Positions 51,676 through 61,479 of a DNA stretch of 64,000 nt are shown here, piece by piece. This stretch comes from Paraburkholderia sp. BCC1885 (GTDB lineage Bacteria; Pseudomonadota; Gammaproteobacteria; Burkholderiales; Burkholderiaceae), in the NCBI RefSeq assembly GCF_900996235.1, contig NZ_CAAJGM010000208.1, positions 372,001 to 436,000 of the forward strand, given 5' to 3'. The notes below the pieces were generated by a model. That model was not told the DNA's origin and did no database searches. It worked only from the letters and a program-made list of their open reading frames with translations. The translations under genes were made by a program, and so were the position numbers. Position 1 is the first letter of the stretch, and each line of letters opens with the position of its first letter.

Positions 51676-51731
51676 CTGGTTGCCTCCTCGTTGACTGCCA
51701 CGTGTTCGTTGTCACTGCTGCGCGGCGCCTC

Positions 51732-53243
51732 TCAGGCACTCGCCACTCGCGCACTCGGGCCCTTGCTCAGCTTCATCCACGCGCTATACACAATGGATGC
51801 AAGCGCCAGGCCCACGAACCATGCATACGTGTAGAGCGTATTGAAGAATGCCGGCACATTCGGAAACGCAGCAGGGAACGCGGTATGCAGAAAGCCCGGC
51901 AGATTCGGCAGCACGCCCACCAGCAGCGCCACCACCGCGCCGATATTCCAGCCGCCCGTGTAACTGTACTCGCCGTTTTCATCGAACAGTTCGCGCGTAT
52001 CGAGCCGCGTGCCGCGAATCAGAAAGTAGTCGACCATCAGGATGCCGGCAACAGGACCCAGCAGCGCCGAATAACCTACCAGCCACGTGAAGATATAGCC
52101 CTGCGTGGTGGCCAGAATCTTCCACGGCATCATGACAATGGCGATGGTCGCGGTAATCATGCCGCCCGCGCGATACGAAATCCCCTTCGGCCACAGGCTC
52201 GAAAAATCGTAAGCCGGGCCGACAAGATTCGCCGCGAGGTTGCAGCACATCGTGTCGAGCGTGAGGATCACCAGTGCGACGCCTACGCCGATGCCGGTCA
52301 TACGGCTGGTCAGATCGATAGGATCCCAAATTGCTTTGCCGTAGATCACCACGGTCGCCGACGTCACCACCACGGAGATCACCGAAAGCAGTGCCATAGG
52401 CGCCGGCAAGCCAATCGACTGACCGACGATCTGATCGCGCTGCGAACGGGCAAAGCGCGTGAAGTCGGGAATGTTCAGCGCAAGCGTGGCCCAGAAACCG
52501 ACCATGGCGGTCAGGCTCGGCCAGAAGGTCAGCCAGAACAGTCCTTCCTTCTTGCCGCCGGTCACGAACTGCGACGGCGCCGCCAGCATCGAACCGATTC
52601 CACCCGCCTTCGACGTCGCCCACCAGACGAGCGCAAGGCACATCACCACCTTGACCGGCGCGGACCAGCTTTCCAGCCAACGAATCGAATCGGTGCCGTG
52701 CAGGATGAAATAGATCTGCAAGGCCCAGAACACGAGAAAGCACGCCAGTTGCCCGAGCGAGATATCGAGGAACGGCAAGGCGTCGCCGTGCAGCGCGTTG
52801 CCGGTGAGGATGTTGAGCAAGGTGTAGATCGCGCTGCCGCCAAGCCAGGTCTGGATGCCATACCAGCCGCACGCCACGATGGCCCGCAACATGGCCGGCA
52901 GTTTTGCGCCCTGCGTGCCGAACGACGAACGCACCAGCACCGCATACGGAATACCGTGCCTCGCGCCCGCATGGCCGATCAGCAGCATCGGCACCAGCAC
53001 GATCAGGTTGCCCAGCAGCACGGTCACCACCGCCTGCCACGGCGACATGCCCTGCTCCGTCAGCCCCGCTGCCAGCATGTATGAAGCGATATTCATGACC
53101 ATGCCCACCCACAGCGCCGCGAAGTGATACCACTTCCACGTGCGCTGCGCGGCGTCAGTCGGAGCCAGGTCGTCGTTATAGAGACTGCTCCCCTGCGCGC
53201 CGGCCGCCAGTTGCGGATCGCCGCCTTGCACTGTCTGTTTCAT
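51732..53243 (-). CDS. NCS1-family pyrimidine/hydantoin permease
   Basis: This 503-residue transporter has twelve hydrophobic segments. It shows NCS1 motifs: NDDLAPT near the N-terminus, WYHFAALWVGMVMNIASYMLAAGL, RSSFGTQGAKLPAMLRAIVACGWYGIQTW and VLVPMLLIGHAGARHGIPY. It is of the Mhp1/PucI/FurD class importing uracil, hydantoin or allantoin with Na+ or H+. In this operon uracil, thymine or dihydropyrimidines are the likely substrates. Confidence 0.9.
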   Translation of the reverse strand: MKQTVQGGDPQLAAGAQGSSLYNDDLAPTDAAQRTWKWYHFAALWVGMVMNIASYMLAAGLTEQGMSPWQAVVTVLLGNLIVLVPMLLIGHAGARHGIPYAVLVRSSFGTQGAKLPAMLRAIVACGWYGIQTWLGGSAIYTLLNILTGNALHGDALPFLDISLGQLACFLVFWALQIYFILHGTDSIRWLESWSAPVKVVMCLALVWWATSKAGGIGSMLAAPSQFVTGGKKEGLFWLTFWPSLTAMVGFWATLALNIPDFTRFARSQRDQIVGQSIGLPAPMALLSVISVVVTSATVVIYGKAIWDPIDLTSRMTGIGVGVALVILTLDTMCCNLAANLVGPAYDFSSLWPKGISYRAGGMITATIAIVMMPWKILATTQGYIFTWLVGYSALLGPVAGILMVDYFLIRGTRLDTRELFDENGEYSYTGGWNIGAVVALLVGVLPNLPGFLHTAFPAAFPNVPAFFNTLYTYAWFVGLALASIVYSAWMKLSKGPSARVASA

Positions 53244-53302
53244 TGAATGATCTCCGATTTGTCGACTCAGTCGTTCTGACCCGCGCGTCTTCTAAGAATG
53301 CG

Positions 53303-54607
53303 TCAGGCCGCTGTTGCAGTCACCGGCGTTTCGGCTTGCTCGCTTACCTCCACGCGCGACGGGTTGTTCGGATGCGTCGTCCAGTTGGCGTATTCGCCGG
53401 CGTCGACGCGCTCCATCGTGATGCACTGCTCGACCGGACAGACGTGCATGCACAAATTGCAGCCGACGCATTCGGAGTCAACCACTTCAAAATGCCGCAC
53501 GCCATCTTTTTCGCGCATGATGGCCTGATGCGCGGTGTCTTCGCAGGCGATATGGCACAGGCCGCACTGAATGCACTTGTCCTGATCGATGCGCGCCTTG
53601 ATGTCGTACTTGAGATTGAGGTACTTCCAGTCGGTGACGTTGGGTACGGCACGGCCGCGGATGGCGTCGAGCGTGGCGTAGCCTTTTTCGTCCATCCAGT
53701 TGGAGAGGCCATCGGCCAGATCGGAGACGATGCGAAAACCGTAGTGCATTGCCGCGGTACAGACCTGCACGCTGCCCGCGCCCAGCACGATGAATTCCGC
53801 CGCGTCGCGCCAGGAGGAAATGCCGCCGATGCCTGAAATCGGCAAGCCGGGAGTTTCGACGTCTCGGGCGATTTCGGCCACCATGTTCAGCGCGATGGGC
53901 TTCACGGCCGGCCCGCAATAACCGCCATGCGTACCCTTGCCGTCGACGATCGGCAGGGGCGCCATCACGTCCAGATCCACACCGACGATCGAGTTGATCG
54001 TATTGATCAGCGACACGCCGTCCGCGCCGCCTTTGTACGCGGCGCGCGAACCCATGCGGATATCGCTGATGTTCGGCGTGAGCTTCACGAGGCACGGCAG
54101 CTTCGTGCCCTCCTTGACCCAGCGCGTCACCATCTCCACATATTCGGGCACCTGTCCCACCGCCGCGCCCATGCCGCGCTCGCTCATGCCGTGCGGGCAG
54201 CCGAAATTCAGTTCGACCGCATCGGCGCCGGTGTCTTCCACAAGCGGCAGGATCCATTTCCAGTCGCGTTCGTTGCACGGCACCATCAGCGAGACGATCA
54301 GCGCGCGATCCGGCCAGTCGCGCTTGACCTGGGCAATCTCGCGCAGGTTGACGTCGAGCGGGCGGTCGGTGATCAGCTCGATATTATTCAGGCCTGCTAT
54401 GCGTTGGCCGTTCCATTGCACCGCGCCGTAGCGCGAACTGACGTTGACCACGTGCGGGTCGAGCCCGAGGGTTTTCCATACCACGCCGCCCCATCCAGCC
54501 TCGAAGGCGCGATTGACGTTATAGGCTTTGTCGGTCGGCGGCGCAGAAGCGAGCCAGAAAGGATTCGGCGAAGTGATGCCGGCAATCGTACAGCGCAGAT
54601 CGGCCAT
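53303..54607 (-). CDS. preA: NAD-dependent dihydropyrimidine dehydrogenase, subunit PreA
   Basis: This 434-residue subunit reduces uracil and thymine on an FMN barrel. The catalytic Cys is in AVELNFGCPHGMSERG, and the flavin-binding part (GIGGISSWRDAAEFIVLGAGSVQVCTA) is clear. Two C-terminal 4Fe-4S clusters are marked by CIQCGLCHIACED and CVGCNLCMHVCPVEQC. PreA and PreT together form the bacterial counterpart of animal dihydropyrimidine dehydrogenase. It follows preT by 47 bases. Confidence 0.95.
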   Translation of the reverse strand: MADLRCTIAGITSPNPFWLASAPPTDKAYNVNRAFEAGWGGVVWKTLGLDPHVVNVSSRYGAVQWNGQRIAGLNNIELITDRPLDVNLREIAQVKRDWPDRALIVSLMVPCNERDWKWILPLVEDTGADAVELNFGCPHGMSERGMGAAVGQVPEYVEMVTRWVKEGTKLPCLVKLTPNISDIRMGSRAAYKGGADGVSLINTINSIVGVDLDVMAPLPIVDGKGTHGGYCGPAVKPIALNMVAEIARDVETPGLPISGIGGISSWRDAAEFIVLGAGSVQVCTAAMHYGFRIVSDLADGLSNWMDEKGYATLDAIRGRAVPNVTDWKYLNLKYDIKARIDQDKCIQCGLCHIACEDTAHQAIMREKDGVRHFEVVDSECVGCNLCMHVCPVEQCITMERVDAGEYANWTTHPNNPSRVEVSEQAETPVTATAA

Positions 54608-54654
54608 GTTCGGCTCCGTGGGAACTCGGTTTTATCGTGGTGTCGCGCTGCCGG

Positions 54655-56001
54655 CTAGGCGGCCTTGATGGCGGCGCGCGCGAAATGAGCGTCGATGGCG
54701 GCGGCGGCCAGTTTGCCGTCCTGCACCGCCTGCACCGTCAGGTCGATGCCGCCCGTCGCCGCACAATCGCCACCGGCCCAGACATCCGGCAATGACGTCT
54801 GCCCGTTTGTGTCGACCGCAATCCGGCCGCCGTCGAGCGTCAGCAGCGCATGCTCCACGCCCACGGCGACCAACGTCTGGCCAATTGCCTTCAGCACCAT
54901 GTCCGCGTCAATAACGAAACGCTCCGCGCCCTCGTCGGAGACGCGTTCGAATTCGACACCCGTCACATGCCCGTCGCTACCGGCAAGGCGCACCGGCTTC
55001 GCATGCGTGACCAGGGTCACGCCCTGGCTCTGCGCGAACTCGCGTTCGGCCCACGTCGCGCTCATGGTCTCCACGCCGCGCCGGTAGACCATCGTCACGG
55101 TCGTTGCGCCCAGCTTGCGGCTTTGCACGGCGGCATCCACCGCCGTATTGCCGCCGCCGATCACGACGACCCGCCGTCCCACCGCCACCGTTGCGAGGTC
55201 GCTCGCCTGCCGAACCTGTTCGATGAAATCCACCGCATTCAGCACGCCACCGAGTGCTTCGCCTTCGAGCGCCAGGTCCCGCACGCCGGTCAAGCCGAGC
55301 GCCAGAAACACCGCGTCATGCTGCTGGCGCAGCGCGTCGAGCGAGACATCGCGCCCAAGCATTACGCCATTGCTGATGTCAATGCCACCCACCGAACACA
55401 GCCACGCCACTTCACGCTGCGCAAAATCATCGACGGTCTTATACGCCGCGATGCCGTATTCGTTGAGACCGCCCGCCTTCTCGCGGGCGTCGTAGATCGT
55501 CACCCGGTGGCCGGCAAGCGCCAGCCGATGCGCACAGGCGAGCCCCGCCGGCCCCGCGCCGACCACGGCAACGTGACGGCCGGTATCCGCGGCACGCCTG
55601 AACAACACCTCGCCACGCGCCATCGCCCAGTCAGTCGCATGACGCTGCAACGCGCCGATCGCCACCGGCTTTTCGTCCTGGTGATTGCGCACGCAAGCAC
55701 CTTCGCAAAGAATCTCGGTCGGGCAAACTCGCGCGCACATGCCGCCCAGCGGATTGGCGGAAAGAATATCCACCGCAGCGCCCTTCAGATTGCCGTTGCC
55801 GATCTTGCGAATGAAGCTGGGAATATCGATCTGCGTGGGGCACGCCTGAATGCACGGCGCGTCGTAGCAGTAGTAACAACGGCTCGCGGCAACCGCTGCG
55901 GCGGCTGGATCGAGCAAGGGCGCAATGTCGGCGAATTCGCAGGCAAGCTGCTCGGGGGACAGGCGCCGTGCGGCGACGTCGCCAGTAGGCTTGATAGCCA
56001 T
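54655..56001 (-). CDS. preT: NAD-dependent dihydropyrimidine dehydrogenase, subunit PreT
   Basis: This 448-residue subunit binds FAD and NAD(H) and passes electrons to PreA. The N-terminal cluster region has CYYCYDAPCIQACPTQIDIP and CARVCPTEILCEGAC. Two Rossmann folds follow (VVGAGPAGLACAHRLA; VIGGGNTAVDAAVQ). The ATG with GAAGGAACGTGT in front was chosen rather than the upstream in-frame ATG. It is the second gene of the operon, 115 bases after hyuC. Confidence 0.93.
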   Translation of the reverse strand: MAIKPTGDVAARRLSPEQLACEFADIAPLLDPAAAAVAASRCYYCYDAPCIQACPTQIDIPSFIRKIGNGNLKGAAVDILSANPLGGMCARVCPTEILCEGACVRNHQDEKPVAIGALQRHATDWAMARGEVLFRRAADTGRHVAVVGAGPAGLACAHRLALAGHRVTIYDAREKAGGLNEYGIAAYKTVDDFAQREVAWLCSVGGIDISNGVMLGRDVSLDALRQQHDAVFLALGLTGVRDLALEGEALGGVLNAVDFIEQVRQASDLATVAVGRRVVVIGGGNTAVDAAVQSRKLGATTVTMVYRRGVETMSATWAEREFAQSQGVTLVTHAKPVRLAGSDGHVTGVEFERVSDEGAERFVIDADMVLKAIGQTLVAVGVEHALLTLDGGRIAVDTNGQTSLPDVWAGGDCAATGGIDLTVQAVQDGKLAAAAIDAHFARAAIKAA

Positions 56002-56116
56002 ACACGTTCCTTCTTCAATGTGAGGACGTAGCCGCACCCGCCGGCTGCACTCGCGCGCAGCCGGGACGGCCTGTTTTTGGCAATACGGTCAGGCTGTTTC
56101 GTTTATGAAGCCGCGT

Positions 56117-57397
56117 TTATGAAGCCGGTTCGCAGGCACGCTCCAGCATGGCGTGCAGCAGCACGTTGGCGCCCGCCTCGATCCATTCGAGCGTGGCGTC
56201 TTCGATCTCGTTGTGACTGATCCCATCGACGCACGGCACGAACACCATCGAGGTCGGCGCGACTTGCGACAGATAACAGGCATCGTGTCCCGCGCCCGAC
56301 ACCATGTCGCGGTGCGGATAGCCAAAGCGCTCCGCCGCGGCGCGCACCGACTTCACACAGGCCGCGTCGAAAGCGACCGGCGCGTAATAGAAAATCTGTT
56401 CGAGCCCGGTTTGCAGACCGATGTCACCGGCAATTCGCTCGACGCCTTCGCGCAGCGCCGCATCCATTTTCGCCAGCACTGCATCGTCAGGATGACGAAA
56501 GTCCACCGTGAAGAACACGCGCCCCGGAATCACGTTGCGCGAGTTCGGGTACACCTGCATCATGCCGACCGTCGCGCAGCCAAACGGCGCGTGGTCGAGG
56601 CCAATGCGATTGACCAGGTCCACCACCCGTGCCGCGCCGAGCAGCGCATCGCGGCGGCGCGGCATGGGCGTGGGGCCTGCGTGCGCTTCCTGGCCGGTCA
56701 AGGTGATTTCGTACCAGCGCTGCCCTTGCGCGTCGGTCACCACGCCAATGGTTTTGTGCTCCGCTTCGAGAATCGGCCCCTGTTCGATATGCAATTCGAA
56801 CGCGGCATGCAAGGGCCGGCCGCCGCACGGCAGATCGCCCGCGTAGCCGATACGCCTGAGTTCCTCGCCGATGGTCTTGCCGTCCACGTCCTTGCGCGAC
56901 AAGCCGTATTCGAGCGTGAACACGCCGGCGAACACACCCGAGGCCACCATCGCCGGGGCGAAACGCGAACCTTCCTCGTTAGTCCAGATCACCACTTCGA
57001 CCGGATGCTCGGTCTCGATGCCGTGATCGTTCAGACTCCGAATGACTTCGAGACCGCCCAGCACGCCGTAGATGCCGTCGAAGCGGCCGCCGGTCGGCTG
57101 CGAATCCGCGTGCGAGCCCGTCACCACCGGCAGCGCATCCGGATTGCGCCCGGCACGGCGCATGAAGACGTTGCCCATCTGATCCACCGTGACCGCGCAG
57201 CCTGCCTGCTTGGCCCAGCTTACGATCAGGTCGCGCCCTTCCTTGTCGAGATCGGTCAGCGCGAGGCGGCACACGCCGCCTTTAGGAGTGGCGCCGATTT
57301 TCGCCATCGTCATCAGGCTGTCCCACAGACGCTTGCCGTCGATCCGGATCGACGTATCGGTCTCACCACGCTTTAAGGCCTCGGATACCGCGTTCAT
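56117..57397 (-). CDS. Zn-dependent amidohydrolase, beta-ureidopropionase/N-carbamoyl-amino acid type
   Basis: This 426-residue M20-like enzyme releases ammonia and CO2 from N-carbamoyl-beta-alanine in the last step of reductive pyrimidine breakdown. Metal ligands are in VVTGSHADSQPTGGRFDG (His, Asp), WTNEEGSRF (Glu), HIEQGPILE (His) and the C-terminal HNEIEDA (His). The ATG preceded by GAAAGGAGC was chosen. It is first in the operon, so the divergent promoter region with the palindrome lies directly upstream. HyuC-like carbamoylase activity on other amino acids is a possible alternative. Confidence 0.88.
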   Translation of the reverse strand: MNAVSEALKRGETDTSIRIDGKRLWDSLMTMAKIGATPKGGVCRLALTDLDKEGRDLIVSWAKQAGCAVTVDQMGNVFMRRAGRNPDALPVVTGSHADSQPTGGRFDGIYGVLGGLEVIRSLNDHGIETEHPVEVVIWTNEEGSRFAPAMVASGVFAGVFTLEYGLSRKDVDGKTIGEELRRIGYAGDLPCGGRPLHAAFELHIEQGPILEAEHKTIGVVTDAQGQRWYEITLTGQEAHAGPTPMPRRRDALLGAARVVDLVNRIGLDHAPFGCATVGMMQVYPNSRNVIPGRVFFTVDFRHPDDAVLAKMDAALREGVERIAGDIGLQTGLEQIFYYAPVAFDAACVKSVRAAAERFGYPHRDMVSGAGHDACYLSQVAPTSMVFVPCVDGISHNEIEDATLEWIEAGANVLLHAMLERACEPAS

Positions 57398-57562
57398 ACG
57401 TCTCGCTCCTTTCGATGAATCCAGACGCCTTGCGCGCCCGATGGATCTGGTGCATGCGCGGCGGATTGTGGGGCGTTTTCGCACGGCCGCGGTGCATACC
57501 CCCGGTCGTTCCCTACGTCCTCGACAGAGGGCTAACCCTAAGGGATTCGCCGCTCATCCAAT

Positions 57563-57580
57563 CCTGTCCGATTGGACAGG
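57563..57580. promoter_or_regulatory. Palindromic operator candidate in the divergent promoter region
   Basis: CCTGTCC-GATT-GGACAGG is a perfect seven-base inverted repeat placed between the divergent hyuC and TetR-type genes, 166 bases from the first and 176 from the second. Half-site spacing and symmetry suit a TetR/RutR-family dimer. Nothing else in the 358-base gap (57398-57755) was recognised. Confidence 0.6.
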
Positions 57581-57755
57581 TTGTAGTCGATTCACCCCGT
57601 CAAATCAATGCCTTTCGCACGCTGCGAGACAGAGCGAGAAACGTGCCATTGCAACGCAGCACGGCGTTTTCACGTGCTGCGATTGTCCGTGTCCTGGCGG
57701 GCGCAAACGACTAGAATGAAGCGCGACGCGGCACACACGCCGCGCGAGGCCAACA

Positions 57756-58445
57756 ATGAGACATGACGAAGCAACCGCCGACATCGCCGAAAACGACCCG
57801 GCGTCGGCACCTTTGCGGCGGCGCAAGGCGCATATCCGCGAATCGAACGAAGCCCATCTGCTGGCCTGCGCGGAAGCTGTGTTCGCCGAGCGCGGACTCG
57901 AAGGCGCCAGCACCGCGATGATCGCCGAGCGCGCCGGCTTGCCGAAAGCCAACCTGCATTACTACTTCCCGACCAAGCTCGCGCTGTATCGCCGCGTGCT
58001 CGAAGACCTGTTCGAAGACTGGCATCGCGCGGCGGATACCTTCGAGGGCAGCGACGATCCGGTCGCGGCGATCAGCGGCTACGTCCGCGCGAAAATGGAG
58101 TTGTCACGACGCCGCCCGCTCGGCTCGAAAGTGTGGGCCAACGAGATCATCCATGGCGCCGAGCATATGCAGGACATCCTCACGCAACGCGTGAAGCCCT
58201 GGCTCGAAAGCCGCGTCACCGTCGTCGAAGACTGGATTGCGCGCGGGCTGCTCGCGCCCGTCAATGCGCAAACGTTGATGTACATGATCTGGGCCACGAC
58301 GCAGCACTATGCGGATTTCGACGCGCAGATTCTCGCGCTAGGCGGCAAGCGTGCGCTCACACAAAAATCCTTCGACGCATCCACTGAAGAAGTCGTGCAA
58401 CTGGTGATTCGCGCGTGCGGTGCAGTGTCACCTGGGCGCGGCTGA
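57756..58445 (+). CDS. TetR-family regulator, RutR-like
   Basis: This 229-residue regulator has an N-terminal helix-turn-helix at about residues 40-80 (ACAEAVFAERGLEGASTAMIAERAGLPKANLHYYFPTKLALY, seen in parts). The C-terminal ligand domain resembles that of RutR (MELSRRRPLGSKVWANEIIHGAEHM; WATTQHYADFDAQI). RutR of E. coli senses uracil and thymine. A divergent gene next to a pyrimidine-degradation operon with a palindrome between them makes it the likely pathway regulator. Confidence 0.88.
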   Translation: MRHDEATADIAENDPASAPLRRRKAHIRESNEAHLLACAEAVFAERGLEGASTAMIAERAGLPKANLHYYFPTKLALYRRVLEDLFEDWHRAADTFEGSDDPVAAISGYVRAKMELSRRRPLGSKVWANEIIHGAEHMQDILTQRVKPWLESRVTVVEDWIARGLLAPVNAQTLMYMIWATTQHYADFDAQILALGGKRALTQKSFDASTEEVVQLVIRACGAVSPGRG

Positions 58446-58757
58446 ATAACCGCATCGAAATCGCCACGACGCCATCGCTCTTGCGAAGATGCGTATGGCT
58501 ATGCGCAATCGATCGGAAAAAATCTCCTCGCGTTTTACCGCCACGGTGGTCCGGCCAGCGGGAAACATTACCGCCGCGTGCGACGCTCGCGGCGCACGCC
58601 ATGAGCCTGCGTTTCACAAACTGCGCAAACATGCACAAATACAACTTCTTACCCAGCGTTCACAAATCTTACACAGGTAAGTAGTTATGCTTTGGCGGTG
58701 ATGAGCGAGGGGCCCCACACCTTCGCCTGCTTCCTTCCCACCGTCCAAAGGCCTCTT
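58446..58757. other. Intergenic region upstream of the phospholipase operon
   Basis: No gene is seen. A stretch near 58660-58690 (TTCACAAATCTTACACAGGTAAGTAGTTATGCT) has TTCACA followed 18 bases later by GTAGTTATGCT, a possible promoter for the lipoprotein-phospholipase pair. An inverted repeat CTTACACAGGTAAG is also present. Confidence 0.35.
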
Positions 58758-59165
58758 ATGTTCGCCAGGTCTGCGTGTAGCGTTTTGTTCAGCGAGCCGG
58801 TAAGCAAACGTTTGACGAAGAAGCCTCGCGCATGGCTGCGCGCGTTGCACGCGAGCGGGTTCGCCGCGTCCTTGAGCGTGTTGTCCCTGTGCCTGTCCTT
58901 GTGCTTGTCCCTAAGCGGCTGCGGCAACGACGCCGACAAACCGGCCGCCGCGCCCACCACCACCGCCGAACAGATCAACGCCGCGCCGCCCGCGCCGTGG
59001 GCCGTGCCGCAAAACGCATCGACTCAGGCGGGGACGCAAGCTGCGCAAACCGCGCAGGCCGCCTTGCCGCCCAACACCGTCCAGTCACCGCCGCCTCCCG
59101 CCGCGCAGGCCGGCGCAGCGGCACCCGACAGTCTTGCAACACCTGTGATTCACACCGTTGATTGA
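58758..59165 (+). CDS. Lipoprotein preceding phospholipase C
   Basis: This 135-residue lipoprotein has a long n-region and a hydrophobic core LSVLSLCLSLCLSLSGC, built from a repeated LCLS unit, ending in a lipobox. The mature part is Ala/Pro/Gln/Thr-rich and probably disordered. AAAGG precedes the ATG; an upstream in-frame ATG adds 19 residues with no clear purpose. It ends 81 bases before the phospholipase C start. A role in secretion or anchoring of the phospholipase is possible, but no known chaperone family is recognised. Confidence 0.6.
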   Translation: MFARSACSVLFSEPVSKRLTKKPRAWLRALHASGFAASLSVLSLCLSLCLSLSGCGNDADKPAAAPTTTAEQINAAPPAPWAVPQNASTQAGTQAAQTAQAALPPNTVQSPPPPAAQAGAAAPDSLATPVIHTVD

Positions 59166-59246
59166 GGTCGTCTGACTCCCCGCGGCGGATTTTTCTGTAC
59201 CTGTTTGCCGTCGCGCATATTCCTTCTCCGAAGATCGAAGCCCAAC

Positions 59247-61391
59247 ATGACATCAAAAAATCGCCGTGATTTTCTGCGCGCAGCCGCCTCGGCTGCCGGT
59301 TCCGCAACCGCGTTAGGCATGCTGCCGCTCGGCATCCGCAATGCGCTTGCGCTGCCCGCCAACAACGCCACGGGCAGCATCGAGGACGTCGAGCACATCG
59401 TCATCCTGATGCAGGAAAACCGTTCGTTCGACCACTACTTCGGCACGCTGCGCGGCGTGCGCGGTTTCGGCGACACGCGTGCGGTCACGCTGCCGACCGG
59501 TAACCCGGTGTGGTATCAGCCGCTCGCCGAAGGGGTCGCTGCGGATGCAGCCTACGTGCTGCCGTTCCGTCCGAGCGCGCCGAACCTCGGCCTGCAGTTC
59601 CTGCAGGATCTGGCGCACGACTGGGACACGACCCACACTGCATGGAACGGCGGTCTCTACGACCAGTGGGTGCCGGCCAAGGGCACCACGACGATGGCGT
59701 ACATGACGCGTGAGGACATTCCGTTTCACTACGCACTCGCCGACGCCTTCACGATCTGTGACGCCTACCACTGCTCGATCATGGCCCCGACCGATCCGAA
59801 CCGCTACTACATGTGGACCGGCTGGGTGGGCAACGACGGCAGCGGCGGCGGTCCGGTGATCGACAACGCCGAACTCGGCTACGGCTGGTCGACCTATCCG
59901 GAAGTGCTGCAAAACGCCGGCATTTCGTGGAAGATCTATCAGGACATGGGTACCGGCCTGAACGCCGCCGGCTCGTGGGGCTGGACTTCGAATCCGTACA
60001 TCGGCAACTACGGCGACAACTCGCTGCTCTACTTCAACCAGTATCGCAACGCGCAACCGGGCAATCCGCTGTACGACAAGGCGCGCATCGGCACCAACGT
60101 GTCGGCCGGCGGCACCTACTTCGACATACTGAAGCAGGACATCGCCAACAACACGCTGCCGCAGGTCTCGTGGATCGTCGCCCCGGAAGCCTATTCCGAG
60201 CACCCGAACTGGCCCGCCAACTACGGCGCGTGGTACGTCGACCAGGTGCTGCAGATCCTGACGTCGAACCCCGAGGTGTGGAGCAAGACGGTCCTGCTCG
60301 TCAACTACGACGAAAACGACGGCTTCTTCGATCACATGGCGCCGCCGTTCGCGCCCAGCACCAGCGCCAATGGCCTGTCGACGGTCGCGCTTACCAACGA
60401 AATCTACCTGGGCAACGGCCAGTATCCGGCTGGCGAAAACGTCAATGGTCCGTATGGTCTTGGACCGCGTGTGCCGATGATCGTGGTGTCGCCGTGGTCG
60501 AAGGGCGGTTACGTGTGTTCGCAACTGTTCGACCATACGTCGGTGATCCGCTTTATCGAAAAGCGCTTCGGCCGTAGCCACAATCTCGCCGAATCGAACA
60601 TCACGCCGTGGCGCCAGGCGATTTGCGGCGACCTGACCTCGGCATTCAACTTCGTCAATCCGAACGACGCCGAGCCGGCGTTGCCGAGCACCGCAGGCTA
60701 CGTGCCGCCGGACCAGTTGCGTCACCCGGACTATGTGCCGTTGCCGCCGCTGGTGCAGGCCGTGCCGAAGCAGGAACCGGGCGTGCGTCCCGCGCGTGCC
60801 TTGCCCTACGAATTTTTCGTGCGCCTGCAGGACGAGGCTTCGTCGCAAGGCCAGTTGTCGATGAGCTTCGTCAATAGCGGCCAGGCCGGTGCGGCGTTCC
60901 TCGTGTATGCAACGGGCAGCACAGCCACGCCGCGCAGCTACACGGTCGAAGCCGGCAAGCGTCTGCAGGATAAGCTGCCGGTCAACGCCAACGGCACCTA
61001 CGACTACACCGTGTTCGGCGCGAACGGCTATCTGCGCCGCTTCGCCGGCAAGCCGGCGGTCGCCTCGAACTGGTGGAGTCATTCGGAAGTGGCCCGTCCG
61101 GAAGTGGCGGAAGGTTACGACGTCGCCAACGGCAACCTGCAGTTGCGTCTCGAGAACCTCGGCACGGCGCGCTGCCAGTTCACCATCACCAATGCGTACG
61201 ATCCGAGCATGACGCTCACGCGCACAGTGGCAGGCGGCAATAATGAGGAGATCTATCTGGATCTGCGCGCGGCGTATGGCTGGTACGATCTGACCATCAC
61301 CGTCAACACGGATTCGACCTTCGTGCGCCGTCTCGCCGGCCACGTCGAAACGGGCCGTAGCAGCATGAGCGATCCGGCGCTGGGCAGCTAA
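59247..61391 (+). CDS. Tat-secreted phosphocholine-specific phospholipase C
   Basis: This 714-residue enzyme belongs to the PlcH/PlcN family. A twin-arginine signal (RRDFLRAAASAAG) indicates Tat export. The catalytic domain begins with EHIVILMQENRSFDHYFGTLRGVRG. It also has IMAPTDPNRYYMWTGW and metal-binding VNYDENDGFFDHMAPP. Two C-terminal immunoglobulin-like domains (LPYEFFVRLQDEASS, and RLENLGTARCQFTI) complete the family layout. It hydrolyses phosphatidylcholine and sphingomyelin. The ATG before the Tat motif was chosen. A terminator follows. Confidence 0.92.
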   Translation: MTSKNRRDFLRAAASAAGSATALGMLPLGIRNALALPANNATGSIEDVEHIVILMQENRSFDHYFGTLRGVRGFGDTRAVTLPTGNPVWYQPLAEGVAADAAYVLPFRPSAPNLGLQFLQDLAHDWDTTHTAWNGGLYDQWVPAKGTTTMAYMTREDIPFHYALADAFTICDAYHCSIMAPTDPNRYYMWTGWVGNDGSGGGPVIDNAELGYGWSTYPEVLQNAGISWKIYQDMGTGLNAAGSWGWTSNPYIGNYGDNSLLYFNQYRNAQPGNPLYDKARIGTNVSAGGTYFDILKQDIANNTLPQVSWIVAPEAYSEHPNWPANYGAWYVDQVLQILTSNPEVWSKTVLLVNYDENDGFFDHMAPPFAPSTSANGLSTVALTNEIYLGNGQYPAGENVNGPYGLGPRVPMIVVSPWSKGGYVCSQLFDHTSVIRFIEKRFGRSHNLAESNITPWRQAICGDLTSAFNFVNPNDAEPALPSTAGYVPPDQLRHPDYVPLPPLVQAVPKQEPGVRPARALPYEFFVRLQDEASSQGQLSMSFVNSGQAGAAFLVYATGSTATPRSYTVEAGKRLQDKLPVNANGTYDYTVFGANGYLRRFAGKPAVASNWWSHSEVARPEVAEGYDVANGNLQLRLENLGTARCQFTITNAYDPSMTLTRTVAGGNNEEIYLDLRAAYGWYDLTITVNTDSTFVRRLAGHVETGRSSMSDPALGS

Positions 61392-61420
61392 GCCCTCACG
61401 CCCGGAGTGTATGCAGGCTG

Positions 61421-61458
61421 AACGGGCCGCGCTGTCTGGTGCGGCCCGTTTGCTTTTT
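61421..61458 (+). terminator. Rho-independent terminator after phospholipase C
   Basis: AACGGGCCGC and GCGGCCCGTT pair perfectly over ten bases around a ten-base loop and are followed by TGCTTTTT. It may also end the minus-strand transcript arriving from the flavoprotein gene. Confidence 0.78.
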
Positions 61459-61479
61459 AGCAGTGCACTGCTGCTCCGC

